Source: Tubulanus polymorphus
Taxonomy: Eukaryota; Nemertea; Palaeonemertea; Tubulaniformes; Tubulanidae
Assembly (NCBI RefSeq): GCF_964204645.1
Contig: NC_134031.1
Span: 2,153,001 to 2,217,000, forward strand
Reading direction: 5' to 3'
DNA: 64,000 nt
Below the pieces are notes generated by a model. It was not told the origin of the DNA and searched no databases. It was given only the letters and a program-made list of their open reading frames with translations. A program made the position numbers and the translations under genes. Positions within the stretch are counted from its first letter, which is position 1; each line of letters begins with the position of its first letter. Shown here piece by piece: positions 26,501-38,934 of this stretch.

Positions 26501-27952
26501 AGACCACTTTTGGACTCAAGTCACGACTGTGCAACTGGCCCCTGAGGATTTGAAATATTTCAAAAGGCTGCCGTGTATATCACTAATTGACGGGCGTAGT
26601 CGCTTCGAAAAAGCGCATGGCTACAAGACTCTACACGTACATAGGCCTTTTTATGAACCAGCAAAATCGAAATAGATTAGCTATTTAGATTATATAGCCG
26701 ATTAGTGTCAATAAGCATAACCGGGTATGTTGGTTGATAAAAACGCCAGGTAGAAATTATTCAATTATGGCCTACTCAGCAGCGACTTCTACCGAGAACA
26801 CCATATCGGTTGGATTAGATAATCGGCATACTTGCTCGCCGAGCGAGTATGCTGAGTATGCTAATCGATTATGATAACCAATGTTCATAAAAATGACGGA
26901 TTATGACATAATCCATGCTCATAAAAACGTTTTGCATACTCGAATATACTAATCGAGTGTTCATAAAAAGGCCTTTAGATGGTTGTCATTTTTGGGAGGT
27001 GGGACGACTGACCGTTTGAAATACATACCCTTATGACGCAGAAACATTCGCAACAAGACACGAAGAAACATCCGCCGTTCGCCAAACACAGGGACGCTAT
27101 ACAAGTCCATACGTCATAAACACCCATCGTAGCGCATATAGCCGCTACCGCGATCAACGTACTAAAAATACGATATATCCAATTGCATTTTAAAAGCGTT
27201 ATTCGATCGTGTATACGTCACAAGTTTGAAATAATTCATTATGTTTTACATATGTTAGTTCTCGGGTGGATATGTATGTATATACATATAACATCTATAT
27301 CAGCTATCGAACGCTCTGTGGTTCTATTTTCATGAGCGCTGAAGCTGTTCTTCGGTTAAAAAAAATATTTCAACAGTATTCGACTACTTTCCGGACTTCA
27401 GGAAATGAACATTTTTTTGTGAAGTTGTTAACCTTGACTCTGAATTAACAATGGCGGGGATTCTGTTTTAAACAGTTACGTCGAACCATACGAGCCAGGT
27501 TCAGACACGGGATGCAAAATCAGAAGGATATAATTATCCATTTTCCTATTTCTGCAATCTTAGTTTGATGCAATTTTTCAAATCTTAATCAATGGGGACT
27601 AGGTCCTTACTCCGGTTGCACAATGATGGACGTCGGTCTAAAGACCAGTCAAAGGTAGATATTGGTGTACTGGCAATCTAACAACTCTAGACCAGTTTTA
27701 AGACATACTCGCACTTGAAATCGGGTCCAAATTCTTTTAAGTTTCAGTCTCTTAAAGGTTATCTAATGGCGCATTAGTCGATTACACTTACAATTCCAGG
27801 TTGAACAGTATTTCGAGTTTGTTTTTGATGTAGAAAATGGCTACAGCCACGCAGGCTACAGCGATCATGTTAATGATGGCGGCGACGACAGCTACGCACG
27901 GACATCTCTGATGACAACAGCCCAGTTTACGAAAACAACAATCTTCACCCAT
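23582..27952 (-). CDS. M6/proteolipid-type tetraspan membrane protein, copy C (diverged)
   Basis: Six coding exons on the minus strand: 27952-27792, 27161-27029, 25965-25821, 25506-25454, 25274-25209 and 23746-23582. They total 723 nt and encode 240 aa; GT-AG throughout. Phases are 2,0,1,0,0, the same as genes A and B. An acceptor at 27997 implies a non-coding first exon further upstream. The N-terminus is very Cys-rich (MGEDCCFRKLGCCHQRCPC, probable palmitoylation sites). Four membrane segments follow, the loop after segment two has CCECFC, and the large extracellular loop holds CLTGTQNDVC and ECDQLALC. The end, IAMAFSANYVFW, matches the M6 closing motif, followed by a polar 40-residue tail. 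Sequence identity to A and B is low, but the exon plan is shared, so this is an older duplicate or the ancestral-type gene. Confidence 0.83.
23863..24042. repeat. MITE-like element, AGCCCAATGCACAC ends
   Basis: About 180 bp with inverted ends (AGCCCAATGCACAC and GTGTGCGTTGGGCT) and internal inverted blocks (GGGAAACATG and TGTTTCCC). The flanks are TTA on the left and TTT on the right. End sequence and TTA preference resemble the element at 54615-54972. Located in the last intron of M6-like gene C. Confidence 0.65.
26403..26542. repeat. Foldback element, GGGGCCGGTTGCATAGTCATG family, copy 2
   Basis: About 140 bp with near-perfect ends matching 18900-19026. The interior has AAGACCAGT and ACTGGTCTT-type inverted motifs. 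Lies in intron 2 of M6-like gene C. Confidence 0.85.
26643..26974. repeat. Foldback element with AGGCCTTTTTATGAAC ends
   Basis: About 330 bp. The terminal inverted repeat AGGCCTTTTTATGAAC is exact against the right end GTTCATAAAAAGGCCT. Internally there are several further inverted motifs (CATACTCG/CGAGTATG, GTTCATAAAAA). No coding content. Lies in intron 2 of M6-like gene C, next to the exon at 27029. Confidence 0.75.
27611..27728. repeat. Decayed foldback element (GGTTGCA family)
   Basis: Starts CCGGTTGCACAATGATGGAC and contains AAAGACCAGTC and CAATCTAACAACTCTAGACC in the same order as 18900-19026. The right end is eroded. Confidence 0.5.
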
Positions 27953-28071
27953 CTTCGTTTAATGAGAAATGCTGTTCATATACCATTCATAAAGACCTGA
28001 AAATATACAAGCGAAAATAAAAACCGCACCAAAATAACCGCGTTGAAAGTATCATATTCAAATTAGTAACG

Positions 28072-28257
28072 TTAGGTATTTCCTGTGATTTTTAAAAGGT
28101 TCATCAGGTTCTTTTCCTCGAATGGTGGAAAGAGTTCTATTCTGGATCGGATCGGTGGTTCTTGTCTGAATCCTAAATAGTCTAATAAAATATGCTCGAT
28201 GGTGATGTCTGAGTGCCTGGGAAGCGCTTCGGGGGGCCAAAATAGGGATGCTTTCAA
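28072..28257 (-). pseudogene. LINE (non-LTR retrotransposon) 3'-end remnant
   Basis: A 61-codon frame on the minus strand contains DITIEHILLDYLGF, a proline-rich stretch and then NLMNLLKITGNT. This matches the usual C-terminal tail of jockey-type non-LTR polyproteins, as I recall them: a xTVxHILLxCxxF motif, a spacer, then FLK.IG. A Tyr replaces the usual Cys after HILLD. No reverse transcriptase lies upstream, so this is a short dead fragment. Recognition is from memory of the motif. Confidence 0.45.
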
Positions 28258-29967
28258 AAACCGTAGTCGTCATTGGCAATTATATCCATCTTTCTTTGAA
28301 TTTTCTGCGATATATTCGTCGTCTAAAAAAAATCTAGGTCACCGATCGGTGGTGACGTTAATGAATATTTAGACGATGGGAATATCTCACTATCCTCTCC
28401 ACTTTTTCTCGCTGGGACATTTTCACGGAGAGAATGCGGCAAGCAAGAAAATGTCACCAGCTTACGCAAATATTCCGACCATCGCTAGCGATGTCAGTTT
28501 CGATAAAACGAGTAATTGAGTAGGTGACGAACGAAATAGATAATGTATTACTACGATTCTCTCGACTATTCCAGCACAGGCAAGTGAGCCTTTAAAAAGA
28601 TTTTTCAGAAATAAACGATATATTGGCGAGCTGAAAAAGTTCAGTCGAAAATAGAGTAAAGGGAAAATGTAGAAATGAAGAAAATGTAGGTTTTTTCTAT
28701 GAAGAGATCGTAATCGAAATGAGATGACGTGAAAAACGATTGAAAATTTAGATATTCGTTCTGGAAGTCTAATGCGGGTAATAATGGAATGCAGGTAAAA
28801 GAATTGAAAAATTCGTGTGTTTTCATTTATAGATCGTATAAAGCTTATAAAAAGCGGAAACTGGTTGCAAGCACAGAACGAAAACATCCGTTACGTTCAT
28901 TAGAGAACGTTGGGATGTCCTTGATTTATCACAGTGAACAATAGGCTTAATATATCGTGGGTATTTAACCCTGAGGTTTAAGATCAACCTTGATACCGAG
29001 TTTATGGAAAAACCGTCACGGATTATATACATTTAGAGGCATAAAATTCATGACAAATCGTTCGTCAAATATTGGTCCAAATTGGCTACACGATAAAACC
29101 CAATTGAGCTAAAGCCGTGATGCGACCGACGACGTAAATCGACGGTCGAATATCGCGCGAAGACAAATGAATAGTCATACGATGCCATCTCGATGTTTGA
29201 TTGATGTACCTCGGTTATGAAATGAAATTCCAGCTAGCAGAAATTGCGCTCTCGTTGCTCCGACATGAAAAATAGCTAAATAGTCGTCGGTACAAACAGA
29301 AATTGAATTCCGCCAGCGGGTGTATTCCTACGGCGTATAATGCTTTCATAAAACGATTTCCATGTTAGCGAGATGAACGGCCTACCTTTGTGGTAATTCT
29401 GCGCAAAATATTCCAACTCGGATCAGAGGACGCTCAGATTACGACGATGTTCTGTAATAACTCGCGAGGACTTAAGCTTATGTACCACCGGTACTGAACT
29501 TCATGCGATGTGGTCTGAGCTCAGAGAGAGAGAGAGAGAGGGGGAAGGGAAGAGAGCAAACAGGACGTTAGGAGAGAAGTTCATTTTTAGCAACCTGTTA
29601 TACACATCTGTTTGCACGCTATACGCGCTCGATACAGAGTAAACTTTGTTCTCTTCAAACAGATTATTTTGTTTCTTCGAGCGATGATTTATCGTATATA
29701 TAGGGCTTGCTTAGAGAATGAACGCCGATTATGAAGTGACAGTGAAATTACATTTAGTCACCAGCGATCGAACCCGGGTCTCGTTGGGGGGAAATCATTC
29801 GTGCTGAAAGCTATGATATGAACCTGGGTTTTCTTTGTATCTTATATCCATATTATGCCTTTTTAACCAGCAGAGTAAACCAATAGAACTAGCCCACTAG
29901 GCCAGGTTGGTGTCGTTTTTGAGTCGGGTCGGTCTATCGGTCGGAGTCGAGTATAGTGGACAGAGCG

Positions 29968-30090
29968 GGTTTTGATCTTAAAATAGGGATCGCCCCTGTT
30001 GTTTATTTGGTTTGTAAATTTCGTTAGATTTTTTGATCGAGTGTCCCTTACAGATCCACCACACCTGCCGGGAGCGAAACAGGGGGTTTG
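29968..30090. repeat. Dispersed repeat (copy 2 of 3)
   Basis: Reverse-complement match to 32075-32175: GGCAGGTGTGG, then TGTAAGGGACA, then AAATCTA, then AACAGGG and CGATCCCTATT. Also matches 7690-7770 in part. Probably a fragment of an ancient transposon or SINE. Confidence 0.6.
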
Positions 30091-32074
30091 ATTTTGAAAT
30101 CGGAAATCGAAGTACAGATATAGTTGTTTGCTCGGCGGTCTAATTTACAGAATTTTCTTTTTTAAATCGAAGTACATAATTGGAAATTCGGTTCTAGCGG
30201 ACAGTGCGGGAAAGTCTCAGTCTGTGAGGTTCTCACCACTGAGTGGTGGACAGTGAGGTCTCCTCCTCGAAAGCCGTGGTCGCCGCACCCTCTTCATAAG
30301 TTGTTGGCTATCAGAGACTAACACATATACGTGAAGTGGATGAATAAGGATATAGATATCGGGACGTAGGTTACAAGATTCTGGACCGCAAGTAAAACGC
30401 ACTCCAGCAAAAAGTGCCGCGTCCTCATCACCTCGCACGTATACCTAATCGAAATGTACTGAGCCCGCCGATAGAGGATATACGTATCTAAACATGTGTA
30501 CAGACACGTAACTTCAGGCATTGGGCCAGAAAACTATAGCGAACCCCCGTGATGCAAAAACTGCGCCTTATAAAAACGCGTCCAGAATTGAATCTTTTTC
30601 CGAGATACACCGAGCCATATATATATATCTATAATAACATTAACACCAGACGCTTGTTTAGCCGAGCAGAAGCGCGTGTTTTTTTTCTAAATTCGACGAA
30701 AAAAGAACGATCGCTTCCCTTTTCGCGCTCATCTCTAGCACGTCAGCGGGAGACCTTCGAGTCGAGTTTGCGGTTGTGAGACGCCTATTTCTCACGGTGT
30801 CCCGGCACCGCAAGCGCCCACTTAGCGCCGAGAACTTAAAAATCCCAGTGCGCTGATAATGACTCGCTTAAAAAACCATCTCGAAATTTGCGAAAAAAAT
30901 GCTCGCACTCAAGCATTCATTCCATTTCGAAAAAAAAGTGACGGACTGACGATTGTGGGCGGTGTAGTTTATGCCTGTCGCGTCCTGTTGGAAATTAAGT
31001 CAACCACTATCTACACGTACATATACAAACGGCTCTGAAATATTTTCAGTAGACTTCGTCACTCGGAAGACTTTCTGTCACGATCATCACGAGACTTGGA
31101 CGTTAAATGGGACGTAGAAATAATTCGAATATCATGTACGCACGACCTGCTTCACTCGTACGGCCACTACTGCGAGATGACAGATTGGAAAGCTGAGAGG
31201 TCGGCGAGAAGTTAAGATCGGGAAGTTGATCCTAAGGAGGGTGATGGATCGGAAGTGAAAATATAGCAGTTGGCAGATAACATCTAGACTGTCATCGTCT
31301 TTCCCGCTTATAAAATTGTGAACATAGATTTTAGCATTTTTTCATATATATATACATATATAGCAAAACACATATACATACCCATCATGTGTATGTCTGT
31401 GATGCGTGTGAATTTATTGATGTAAAACTAACCCCAGGCATTGCGTAATCTTTACAAGTGAAAATATTCGAAATTGGTATAATCATATACACGATAGGCG
31501 TGATCGTTACTAGACATGTAGACGCACAGTGTACCCCTGAATATTCCAGGAAAACGATGTTGACACAAAATGCGCGTTGAACTGGGGTGCGTCGAGTTTA
31601 GAGAAAACAAAAAAAATGTTTTTTGACAAAAAGTATGATGGAGCTATTGGGAAATTTATAGAAGGTTAAAGAAATGCTTATTTGATGCAACTGAAGGATA
31701 ATGCTGGCCATTTAAGATTTTAGGAAGTAATACGTTTTACATTACCTAAGCAATTTCATCCCAGTAGTGGTCGGTATATAACTCACAGTTACCGGACTAA
31801 GACCGTTGGCGTTCCGAAACTGAATCACATAATACGTATATACACTTCTCATCACTCAGTCTATTCCCTACTGTTAAAAACTACAAAATGAACCCCAGTC
31901 AGTCGCTTGCCGGTTCAGGTTGGTCGGAAGATTGTTTGAATGAACTGGAACCGAGATCTCTCCAATCATGTACTTCGATTTAAACAAAAAGAATGCCGTA
32001 AATTCGATCACCGATCACACAAATATATCTCTACGTCGATTTCCGATTTCAAAGTCAAACCACCTGTTTCGCTC

Positions 32075-32175
32075 TCGGCAGGTGTGGGGTTTGTAAGGGA
32101 CAGCAAATCAAAGCAAATCAAACGAAATCTACCTAAGATAAGATAAATAACAGGGTCGATCCCTATTCTAAGCCT
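32075..32175. repeat. Dispersed repeat (copy 3 of 3)
   Basis: Inverted copy of 29968-30090. The GGCAGGTGTGG, GTAAGGGACA and GGTCGATCCCTATTCTAAG blocks are conserved with small gaps between them. Confidence 0.6.
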
Positions 32176-35100
32176 CTAATATCTGCTTTTTATGTTCGAT
32201 GAATTAATTTGACCCGTGTTGATAGCATGCAAGTCAAAATTGTCGGCTATTTATCATCATTACGAAAAATCGACGTCCACAACTCGGAAAACGCTACTGT
32301 ATTGCGCGGGTTTTATAATTCCAGAGGCGAACTGACATTTATAGAGTATACCCAGCGAATTAATTAATTACAAACCTCCGTTAGGGATTAATAATATAGT
32401 GGAAACTATCCGACATTTAATCATACCTGTTATCGCTTCTGGTAAATATCAGAATCGCTGATAATGTTTATGGCGATTTTTTGCGGCGACCTACTCGTAC
32501 CGGGGGTTGTTATCGTTAAAATGGCTACTCGAATATAACCCAATCCGACCCGTAAATTGAATTTGCAACGATCGAAAACCTTTTCGTTCATTCGAAATGC
32601 CCCGTTCTCGCTGTTTGCGGTACGTGCCAGATAAGAGGCGAGTAATACGGCTATAAGATATGTTAGTGCTATTTGCTTTTACGCCCTAAACGAATGACGT
32701 CATTACGCTATCGTGACGTCACACTACACCCATTCTATACCCGCCGGCGCCGTACACAGAGTACCCTCTGTGGCCGAGTCTTACCTGGTTCACAGATTAC
32801 GATAATCCAGCGCTTGTTCGCCAGCGGTAATGTTTAGAATCTATGGATAAAATCCGAACTGTTGTTTGTTTACCTCGCGCTCGATGGCGGGGCGTGTGAA
32901 TCCCGACTCAGACTCCCGGATATCGATTCATTATTCCCGGTATTATTACGCGTGGATGTAACTGACGAGAATTCCGTCGACGACAAAACAAAAAATCCTA
33001 CTGGGAATCGCAACGAATCCCAACGTGTATTTTGTCACAACTGTAACGACAATAATTGCCTTCCAATTATTTCATTAAGCGCAGCTGCGTAGCCCTGCCG
33101 TAGCCCACTGCGGTGTCTAGTTTAGCGCGAAAATCCCGAAGCTTTTGCTATAAGCATCGCAGATGGAAGCGTCGACTATTATGAGTCACGTCGTCCGTAC
33201 AGGTTTACCGAACGACAGCTGTCTGACGAACGATACCCCGTATTTGTATCGACACATGCATTTTACAACCGAAGTCAGTTTTAATCGAATAATATTTCAC
33301 AAACGCAACTCGATGTCTACTTAATCAGATGAATAAGTGCGCGTTCGAATGAGGCAATTCTTACCGGCATTAATATTAGCGTTGATATATAGTCAGTAAC
33401 CTGATTGTGGCTTAGTTTCACAATCGGATATTTTCACAAACCACATTTGTTGGTATAAGCCCATCAGATTATAAAAAGCTTACCACCAACGATTAGGCAA
33501 CTAACTCGTTGATATACGGCCTGACGGGATTTAGAAATTTACAAACGTTCGCCCTGTGTCTGAGAGCCTTTAACGATGTTTCATTTCTTCGAGCGAGTCG
33601 AGCTGTGTTCAATAGATGCGAAATGCATTTTATAGTTTTATGGCTAAACAGAGTCGATCTTGAGGACAATAAACTCCGAATTCGGGTTTTTGTTCCCAGA
33701 CGATGACGATCTGACGGAGCTATACACACACAACAAGTGACGACATCCTTTATTCAATTTATGCTATGCTACCTTTAAGAAGACCCTCGACGTAGTATTC
33801 ACAATGCAACCTAGTTATAAACCTCTAGAGAAGGGGCGCGCCAATTGTTATACATATATATAATATTGACATTGACAAAGAATTTATAAACGCGACACAA
33901 ACTCCGTATTTAAATACATACTAACACCGAAACTCTACCTGTAAAACTCTCTTCAACGGCGCGATGATGGTTTTGGTAGCACGGCAAATAACAGCACGCA
34001 AGCACCGATATAAACCACGTTTTCAGAGTCGTTCCTCCCTATCCTGCTATCTCGCGTCTGATACAGAAACAATCAATGTTTGTTTGAGCCAGAAACGCGT
34101 TTCCGATTCGGCCGTCGTCGCTCTACACCGACGCTAAGCGCAGACCCGGCGGGTGTATGCGCAAACGGGAGTCAAAACGAGTGATCGATTCCGCGTCGGT
34201 TTGCGAGTTTGTCGAGTTGTTAGATATATATTCTCTCTCCCAAGGAGAATCTAATCAATTAGACTCGGATGCAAAGGCGCAGGCACGAGTCGAAGTTCGA
34301 GCGAACGAATGAACCCTTACAGTGTAAGCGTGAATAAGCAATCTCTCTCACAATACAGCTGCCTTGAGAATTGATGCATCGACGTGCAGAAACAATTTGA
34401 AACTTTACTTACCTTTCGAGCGTCGGTTTCGACTGTAACATACACGCGTGTATATGAAAGCTAAATGCTGTACTTATGACGTACAAAGCGGGTATAGAGT
34501 TGAGCGTTTATTTTGAACCCGCCGGTGGTTGAAAAACTCACGCAAACCCGTGTTACGTCGAACAACGGTTGCTTTAGTTATGAAAAGCTGAGGAGTCTAT
34601 TGTCATGGCGACGGTATAGCTCGATTCATCCACCTGTCGATACGTCGTGTATATCGGCGGTGACGTGAGCGGTTTTTGTTGAAATCAAAATTAAATGAAA
34701 ATAAAGTTTCTTACCGCTATTTTAGAATAAAAATGCTTACATAAATACGTAGATATAGAATATTATATTAGGATTAAGTTTATATAGGAAATATAATGGA
34801 AAACATTATATTAACTAACTTTTTATTATTCCGTGAGCTGCGGTCAAAAACTTCAAAATATTTTTTTCTAAATAGTTTCTCGGGCTGAGAATGACCCCTG
34901 AAATCGTCTGCGGTCTTCGAGACTCAAATAGAAAACAAGTTTGTGATATTAACCACGTATTAGACCTAGACTTCTCAGCACTTCGTCGGAAGTCAATTTT
35001 TATTCCGTAGAATCGATGATACACATCCGGATCACGTGGTCTCCATAGAGGAAGCTTACTCCTGTCTCGTAAATTAGAAATCATTAAAACTAATTAATGA

Positions 35101-36462
35101 AGTCATTGCGTTGTCATTCACCGAGCTAATCGATGTCCTGGATGAGACGAATCTGCAACTATTGATGCTGTTGTTAGTTGCGTGGATGGGACTGATAGAG
35201 GATGTAACACGGTGATAAGGAGTCAGTTGGTACAGTGGTACAGTTCCTCATAAGCAACTGACTTATCGTGGTCAAACGTGGTAGATATGAAATTTATTAT
35301 CTATCAACTATTCACATTATCAAACATTAGAGAAAGCCCGTCGTAATTGAGAATTTTGAAGAAAAAGAGTCATTTTGAAAAAAAACGTTTTAAAAATTGC
35401 CAGTTTTAGCCTTAACCAACACCTTACCTACTTCTTTTCGTTGAGATAAGCACAGTTTAAGCGTGATCAGTGCAAGAACTTCAGTAGAATCAATCCTATA
35501 ACAGTTAACTGATTTTCGACAATGTTTCAGCGCAGTCACAACAGAGACAATTACGACTGTTTCACATATATAGCGCGCTCTCTCTCGCATTCAAACGACT
35601 CCCCGAATTACTTATATACATACATGCATACAGTCTATAGCAAATAATAGCCCCGGTTCTAAATAAAGGGTAAACATATTTATGTACATACGTTCGATGA
35701 CATGTCAACAAGTTTCAGAATTATAGAGTTCGACCTATTTCTGCGGCGGCGAAATTGTCCTTTGTCTATACATATATATATATATATACAGAGGAGGAGA
35801 CTCCGCCCCTAGTGCTGATTAAATCACGACATTCTCGCACAGTCGGTAATTGATCTAATCATAAGCCTTTTTTTATTCTAAATGCTCATTTCTATTTTGT
35901 GTGGGTTGTTCAAACAATGTCGAAACGAAGAATACTTCATTTTTTGTCTAGTTGTGAAAGATGTCTCAGGTGGTAGGCTCAACTACGTAAGACCTTCATA
36001 ATTTGTGCAGTATTGTTTTTTTTTCATCTGGTGGCTTTCCACCATTCTAGCTGCGCACGTAAAACGTTATTACGGAATAAGACAAAATTATTTCAAACTT
36101 TGTCCACTTTTGAACTCGCTGTCATTGAGAACTTTATATAGGACAATATGAAATTGTTTGAAATATTTCTATGCTATTGTCTTGTTATTGTTATATTTAC
36201 TGCCAAATTGTAAAATTTGATTATTTTGTATATATTTACTATTTCTGTTACATTCAAAATTACATTCAATGAGCTACAGAAATATGAATGTGATGTAATT
36301 GTGATATTGTGAAATCGATCTATTTTTTGTTTCGAACCGTAAATTAGACGCGTTCAATTCGTTTACCTTGTCGCAGCGCCCGATACCTTCTCTAACCTGA
36401 TTCAAATTATAACGTTGTCCTCCAGTCGTGGCGTTGTATACGTTTAAAAGACTCTTCGTGGA

Positions 36463-36515
36463 AGAGAGAGAGAGGGAGGGAGGGAGGGAGGGAGGGAGGG
36501 AGGGAGGGAGGGAGG

Positions 36516-36564
<49 letters not shown>
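36463..36564. repeat. (GGGA)n and (GA)n compound microsatellite
   Basis: Purine-only tract: a GA start, then about 14 GGGA units, then about 20 GA units. Confidence 0.97.
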
Positions 36565-36569
<5 letters not shown>

Positions 36570-36607
36570 GTGAACAGATTTATTGATGTATATATGTATC
36601 AATTTTA

Positions 36608-36847
36608 TTGGTAGCAAAATATGTTCTGATACATATCTTAAAACGCCTCAATTTGAAACTTAATCATCAACAGAGTGGAAGTTCAGACATGTTTTCCCAT
36701 ATTGAAAATAAAATTGTTATAAATAAAAAGCAAATGATTTTAATTCGTTACTATATAGATCAAGAACCAGAAAATCAATTGGTGGAAACGTTACTAATTC
36801 CTAATGCCATATCACACGTCATGGATATATGGGATCATTGCACATGA
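36608..36847 (+). pseudogene. Possible retroelement fragment (weak)
   Basis: A 79-codon frame with no ATG at its start, ending in TGA. The stretch KKQMILIRYYIDQEPENQLV, then ETLLIPNAI and a late His, loosely resembles the segment before the integrase zinc-binding region of Gypsy-type retrotransposons. The match is too short to be firm. No neighbouring pol domain is visible. Confidence 0.22.
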
Positions 36848-37096
36848 ATTCATAAAATAAATCATAGCTATATTCATAATATTCATTAAATAAAGAATAT
36901 AACGAATAAACCATTCACATTGAAATCACAGATGAAATCATATAATATAGATGAAAACTAGATTTAAAAAATAATTTCTGATTAATACATATCCTTTAGT
37001 TAATACATCGTAAGAATTGTCAATCGTGAGAATTGTAACTTCAATCTATGTATTTTTACTACAATCTTTCTACGTCCATGTATAAACTACTCCTTA

Positions 37097-37316
37097 GGCT
37101 AAAAAAAATTGATACCTTGTTTCTCCGCTCTGCTGAGCTTAAATGTTGACCCGGCCGGCCGCCTATCTACCCTATACATTACTTTTTTTAAAATCGTGAT
37201 CAATTTTACCATAACAGACCCGGCCGCTATAGAAATGAACTGTTTACAAATTTTATCAAATTTTACAAAAATGACCCGGCCGCTGCGGAGAAACAAGGTA
37301 TCATTTTTGTTTAGCC
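37097..37316. repeat. 220-bp MITE, GGCTAAA family, copy 1
   Basis: Ends GGCTAAA...TTTAGCC. Subterminal inverted repeat GATACCTTGTTTCTCCGC (left) against GCGGAGAAACAAGGTATC (right), and internal CCGGCCG blocks. Flanks are TTA and TAA. Lies 3' of the MGST1 stop codon (minus strand), possibly in its 3' UTR. Confidence 0.9.
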
Positions 37317-37384
37317 TAATTAAACCTAGACCTAATTCCACGTTAAAGATATCTTAGTCAATATATGCCTTTTGGACGTGTCTT

Positions 37385-38934
37385 TTAGGAATAGGTCGCC
37401 ATTACTACTTGTATCGCCATAGAAAAGTTGACGATCATACCGACCATGAATGACAGCCCTCTGGCGGGTTGGGGGATGTGACACTGGTAGCTGATAGTGT
37501 GCAGTACGCGACTGATCAGAAAGATTCTGAAGTGATAAATGGCGACGGTTTGATCCGGGTTGATAACCAGGTAGAAAAACGCCAGAATGATGAACGGAAT
37601 TATGTTTTCGATGTCGTTCAGGTGATTTCTGAAAGATAGAAATATATATGAAATGAACTAGAGGTAATTTCGATCACAACAGAACGATGGAGTAAACAAG
37701 TAACACAGTCGGATTATGTGAAATAGGTTCGATTTAGAACATTCTTTAATTCGCTTCCTGGTGAATTGCGAATTATCTTTCAGAATCCCTCATCAAAATC
37801 AGGGTTCATTACTGATTCTCAGAATATGAGATTTAGATCAATCTCAAAACTGTCAGAAAAATAAACTCTTAAGGCTAAAAAAAATTGATACCTTGTTTCT
37901 CCGCTCTGCTGAGCTTAAATGTTGACCCGGCCGGCCGCCTATCTACCCTATACATTAATTTTTTTTAAATCGTGATCAATTTCACCATTACAGACCCGGC
38001 CGCTATAGAAATGAACTGTTTATAAATTTTATCATATTTTACAAAAATGACCCGGCCGCTGCGGAGAAACGAGGTATCATTTTTGTTTAGCCTAATATCA
38101 TCGATTTTGGGATTATTCATTAACTTCGCCATTGATATATCAGATAATCCACCCAACGACCGTTCTTCCTGCGGTACTAGTTTTTGACCCGCGGTTGTTC
38201 TATACTTTACCGTCTAACGCGTTCAACTCCGTCATGATCGAACACCGGTTGAACTTTTTCACCCGATCTCGTCTTGAGTCCTTTACAATCTTCTGGGTTA
38301 GAAAATACCTGTACAAATAAAAGCGCAAACCAAAATCGGTCAATACAAGAGATATAAGTAAAGAAGGAATTGATAGTAGAACTGTATGTACGTATACGGA
38401 TATAGAACCAGGGACCTATCAAATGTAAAGGTTCACAGCTAAAGCCCTAGCTCCGAATTAAACCTTGGGCCCAAAATCAAACGAAGCAAACCCATGGACA
38501 CATACATGAGTGAACTAATGCCACAAAGTATGTATAAAAGGCTGTGAATATCATCTATTGTCTATACACCACGAAGTCCATGTCTAGACACCCGAAATTA
38601 CTGAAATAGCTGAGGAAGGTCACTTTATCCGAAGTCAAAACCGAAATATTACATATCATTCATTATATACAGATATATCGCTTTAAGTCAGTATTTCATC
38701 TCAACTGATTACAGCTAATGTACAATGTACGTCAATGTAAATAAGTAAATGAGTACAATTAATACAAGGTCAATAATAGAAGGCCATGTTGTCAGCTAAC
38801 GTACGTACCTTATTGGTATACCGCTGTCTCACTGTAAGAGGAACCATCAGCAACATCTTCAATATGCATAATGTCGAGTAGAATACGTATGCGGCAAATA
38901 CTGGATTTTCGAGTGAAAGTGTCGCCGGTGCCAT
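37385..38934 (-). CDS. MGST1: Microsomal glutathione S-transferase 1
   Basis: Three coding exons on the minus strand: 38934-38809, 38308-38211 and 37628-37385. They total 468 nt and encode 155 aa, the usual MGST1 length; phases are 0 and 2, with GT-AG. MGST1 is a MAPEG-family trimer of the endoplasmic reticulum and outer mitochondrial membrane that conjugates glutathione to electrophiles and reduces lipid hydroperoxides. Visible family motifs are a first membrane helix (VFAAYVFYSTLCILKMLLM), VFSNPEDC with the Cys that activates the mammalian enzyme, VRRNHLNDIENIIPF, the RVLHTISY segment, and QPARGLSFMVG before the last helix. Two copies of a 220-bp MITE lie in intron 2 and just past the stop. 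No key residue is missing that I can see. Confidence 0.97.
37873..38092. repeat. 220-bp MITE, GGCTAAA family, copy 2
   Basis: Same length and structure as copy 1, with an exact TAA on both sides (37870-37872 and 38093-38095), a 3-bp target duplication. Lies in intron 2 of MGST1. Confidence 0.92.

Larger units (their letters stand above)
28300..37096. other. Long intergenic region, repeats only
   Basis: No gene could be supported. The region holds a GA run (29524-29541), a B-box-like motif near 29767, two copies of a dispersed repeat (29968-30090 and 32075-32175) and a CRE-like palindrome TGACGTCA (32714-32721). It also has a GGGA/GA microsatellite (36463-36564) and an open frame near 36608 that may be a retroelement scrap. 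Short frames with runs of Phe, Ile or Lys are compositional. First exons of flanking genes could be hidden here. Confidence 0.5.

Noticed and set aside
28462-28887. 141-codon minus-strand frame rich in Phe, Ile and Leu
   Set aside because: AT-driven composition, no motif, no splice context.
32714-32721. TGACGTCA (CRE) palindrome
   Set aside because: A single 8-bp site with no adjacent gene; not enough to call a promoter.
37099-37357. 80-aa frames on both strands, repeated at 37965, 51617 and 53261
   Set aside because: They are the 220-bp MITE read through; the copies share frames because they share sequence, not selection.
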